DNA of 7,217 nucleotides from Coriobacteriia bacterium (GTDB lineage: Bacteria; Actinomycetota; Coriobacteriia; Anaerosomatales; JAHIQC01), in contig JAURYZ010000143.1 in the NCBI GenBank assembly GCA_030653635.1, forward strand, positions 1 to 7,217, read 5' to 3'. A program made the position numbers and the translations under genes. Of the stretch, positions 6,113 to 7,217 are shown one piece after another. How positions within the stretch are numbered: position 1 is the first letter of the stretch; the number at the start of each line of letters is the position of its first letter. Below the pieces are notes generated by a model that did no database searches, was not told where the DNA came from, and worked only from the letters and a program-made list of their open reading frames with translations.

Positions 6113-7177
6113 CTACACGTTCTCGGCATCCAGACGATCAATCTCGGCCATCAACGCATCAACGATCTGATCCTCGGGCACCTTTCGGAGCGCCACACCC
6201 TTGGCAAATATCAGACCCATGCCCTTGCCCGCCGCGACACCGATGTCAGCCTCTCGGGCTTCCCCCGGCCCGTTGACCACACAACCCATAACAGCGACCT
6301 TCACCGGGGTGCGTCGAATCCGCAAGCGCCGCTCGATCTCCTCGGCGACGGGAATTAGATCAATCTGACAGCGACCGCAGGTGGGGCAGCTCACGAGCTC
6401 AGGACCGAGACGCCGAATGTCCAAAGCGCCGAGAATCTCCCACCCAACCATGACCTCCTCGACAGGATCGGCCGTAAGCGAGACCCGGAGTGTGTCTCCG
6501 ATACCCTCGCGCAATAGCGCGCCGATGCCGACCGACGACTTGACCGTTCCGGACATCGAGGTACCAGCTTCTGTGACACCAATATGCAGCGGGTATGGCA
6601 CACGCTCGGCCAAAAGCCGATATGCATCGATCGTTGCGTTCACGCTCGATGCCTTTGCAGAGACCACGATGTCTCTAAATCCGCGGTCCTCGAAGTGCTC
6701 GCAAAATGTCTGTGCACTTGCTGCAAGCTTCTCGGCCAGCGGCCAATCGCGGTCGTGGTATTCCTCGGCAAGAGAGCCGGCATTGACGCCGATACGGATT
6801 GGGATGCCCGCCTCGCCTGCCGCCTCGATGACCGCATCCACGCGCTCGGTCGCTCCTATGTTCCCCGGGTTGATGCGCAGCTTGGCAGCACCCCGCGCGG
6901 CTGCTTGAATAGCGAGCCGATGATCGAAGTGAATATCGGCTACCACCGGAATCGGCGAGGAAGCGCATATCTCGCGAAAGCCGTCCAGAGCCACGGCGTT
7001 GGGAATCGCAACTCGCACGATCTCGCAGCCAGCCTCGGTCAAACGAGCGATCTGTGCAAGAGTGGCAGCCGGATCACACGTGTCGGTGTTGGTCATCGAT
7101 TGCACCGTCACAGGAGCGCCCCCGCCGACGGCCACGCCGCCAACCGATACCAAACGAGTTTGCCTGCGCTCGATCAC
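6113..7177 (-). CDS. ispG: 4-hydroxy-3-methylbut-2-enyl diphosphate synthase (IspG/GcpE), 354 aa
   Basis: IspG is the 4Fe-4S enzyme of the MEP isoprenoid pathway that reductively opens the cyclic diphosphate MEcPP to give HMBPP in the cytoplasm. The N-terminal TIM-barrel shows VTVQSMTNTDT (23-33), ADIHFDHRLA (80-89), LRINPGNIG (100-108) and HIGVTEAG (198-205). The C-terminal domain has the cluster ligands C264 and C267 (SCPTCGRC), C299 (GCVVNGPGEA) and the conserved E306. The length fits the short bacterial form, without the plant-type insertion. The start is GTG at 7177, with GGGGGAAGG just upstream (7181-7189). No other start codon exists in this frame before the window edge. The GTG overlaps the stop of an upstream frame by 4 nt (GTGA), suggesting an operon with earlier MEP or membrane genes. 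Identity is certain. Confidence 0.98.
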   Translation of the reverse strand: MIERRQTRLVSVGGVAVGGGAPVTVQSMTNTDTCDPAATLAQIARLTEAGCEIVRVAIPNAVALDGFREICASSPIPVVADIHFDHRLAIQAAARGAAKLRINPGNIGATERVDAVIEAAGEAGIPIRIGVNAGSLAEEYHDRDWPLAEKLAASAQTFCEHFEDRGFRDIVVSAKASSVNATIDAYRLLAERVPYPLHIGVTEAGTSMSGTVKSSVGIGALLREGIGDTLRVSLTADPVEEVMVGWEILGALDIRRLGPELVSCPTCGRCQIDLIPVAEEIERRLRIRRTPVKVAVMGCVVNGPGEAREADIGVAAGKGMGLIFAKGVALRKVPEDQIVDALMAEIDRLDAENV

Positions 7178-7217
7178 GAGCCTTCCCCCAAGTTGGTGCC
7201 GTCGAGTGCGTCCTGCA
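7174..7217 (-). CDS. C-terminal end of an upstream gene (partial, 13 codons plus stop)
   Basis: A frame open from the window edge ends in DALDGTNLGEGS and a TGA at 7174-7176, which overlaps the GTG start of ispG by 4 nt. Such an overlap is typical of operon neighbours. In actinobacteria the gene before ispG is often the site-2 metalloprotease rseP/rip after dxr, but the visible residues are too few to identify it. All three frames are open over this short stretch, so the call rests on the overlap only. Confidence 0.4.
   Translation of the reverse strand, partial: QDALDGTNLGEGS

Overview
All supported genes in this window lie on the minus strand. Read in the direction of transcription (from high to low coordinates) the order is: the last codons of an unidentified upstream gene; ispG (isoprenoid biosynthesis); a small orphan Rossmann-fold protein; proS (prolyl-tRNA synthetase); then rimP, nusA, ylxR and infB, with infB running off the left edge of the window. 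No tRNA, rRNA, insertion sequence, CRISPR array or phage gene is visible, and no gap between genes exceeds about 200 bases.

The organism looks like an actinobacterium, possibly a Coriobacteriia-type lineage. Three things suggest this: moderately high GC content, the dxr/rseP-ispG ... proS-rimP-nusA-ylxR-infB order shared with actinobacteria, and a CxxC-type YlxR with a CxPxxxC second half. This placement is inferred from gene content and has not been tested by a search.

Right part (about 5606-7217): ispG overlaps the stop codon of the preceding frame by 4 nt (GTGA). A 117-nt gap follows, then a 129-aa NAD-binding-fold protein with no catalytic domain, then an 80-nt gap to proS that holds a strong GC-rich hairpin. 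Middle (3593-3788): this spacer between proS and rimP is the main regulatory region. It contains a hairpin just after proS, a good sigma70-type promoter with an extended -10, a perfect 12-bp palindrome, and a hairpin followed by seven U residues directly before the rimP Shine-Dalgarno sequence. This is the layout expected for an operon controlled by premature termination in its own leader. Left part (1-3592): rimP, nusA and ylxR are translationally coupled by one-base stop/start overlaps (TGATG, then TAGTG), and infB follows 9 nt later. Shine-Dalgarno sequences sit 10 nt from the chosen starts of rimP, nusA and ylxR, which supports those starts.

Functionally, rimP (30S maturation), nusA (pausing, termination and antitermination), ylxR (RNA-binding, RNase P-linked) and infB (initiation factor IF2) form the conserved transcription/translation operon. 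proS supplies Pro-tRNA. Most of the window is ordinary housekeeping sequence. The points worth a second look are a Cys3His zinc-knuckle-like tail on NusA, the candidate attenuator and palindrome in the rimP-nusA leader, and the orphan Rossmann protein between ispG and proS.
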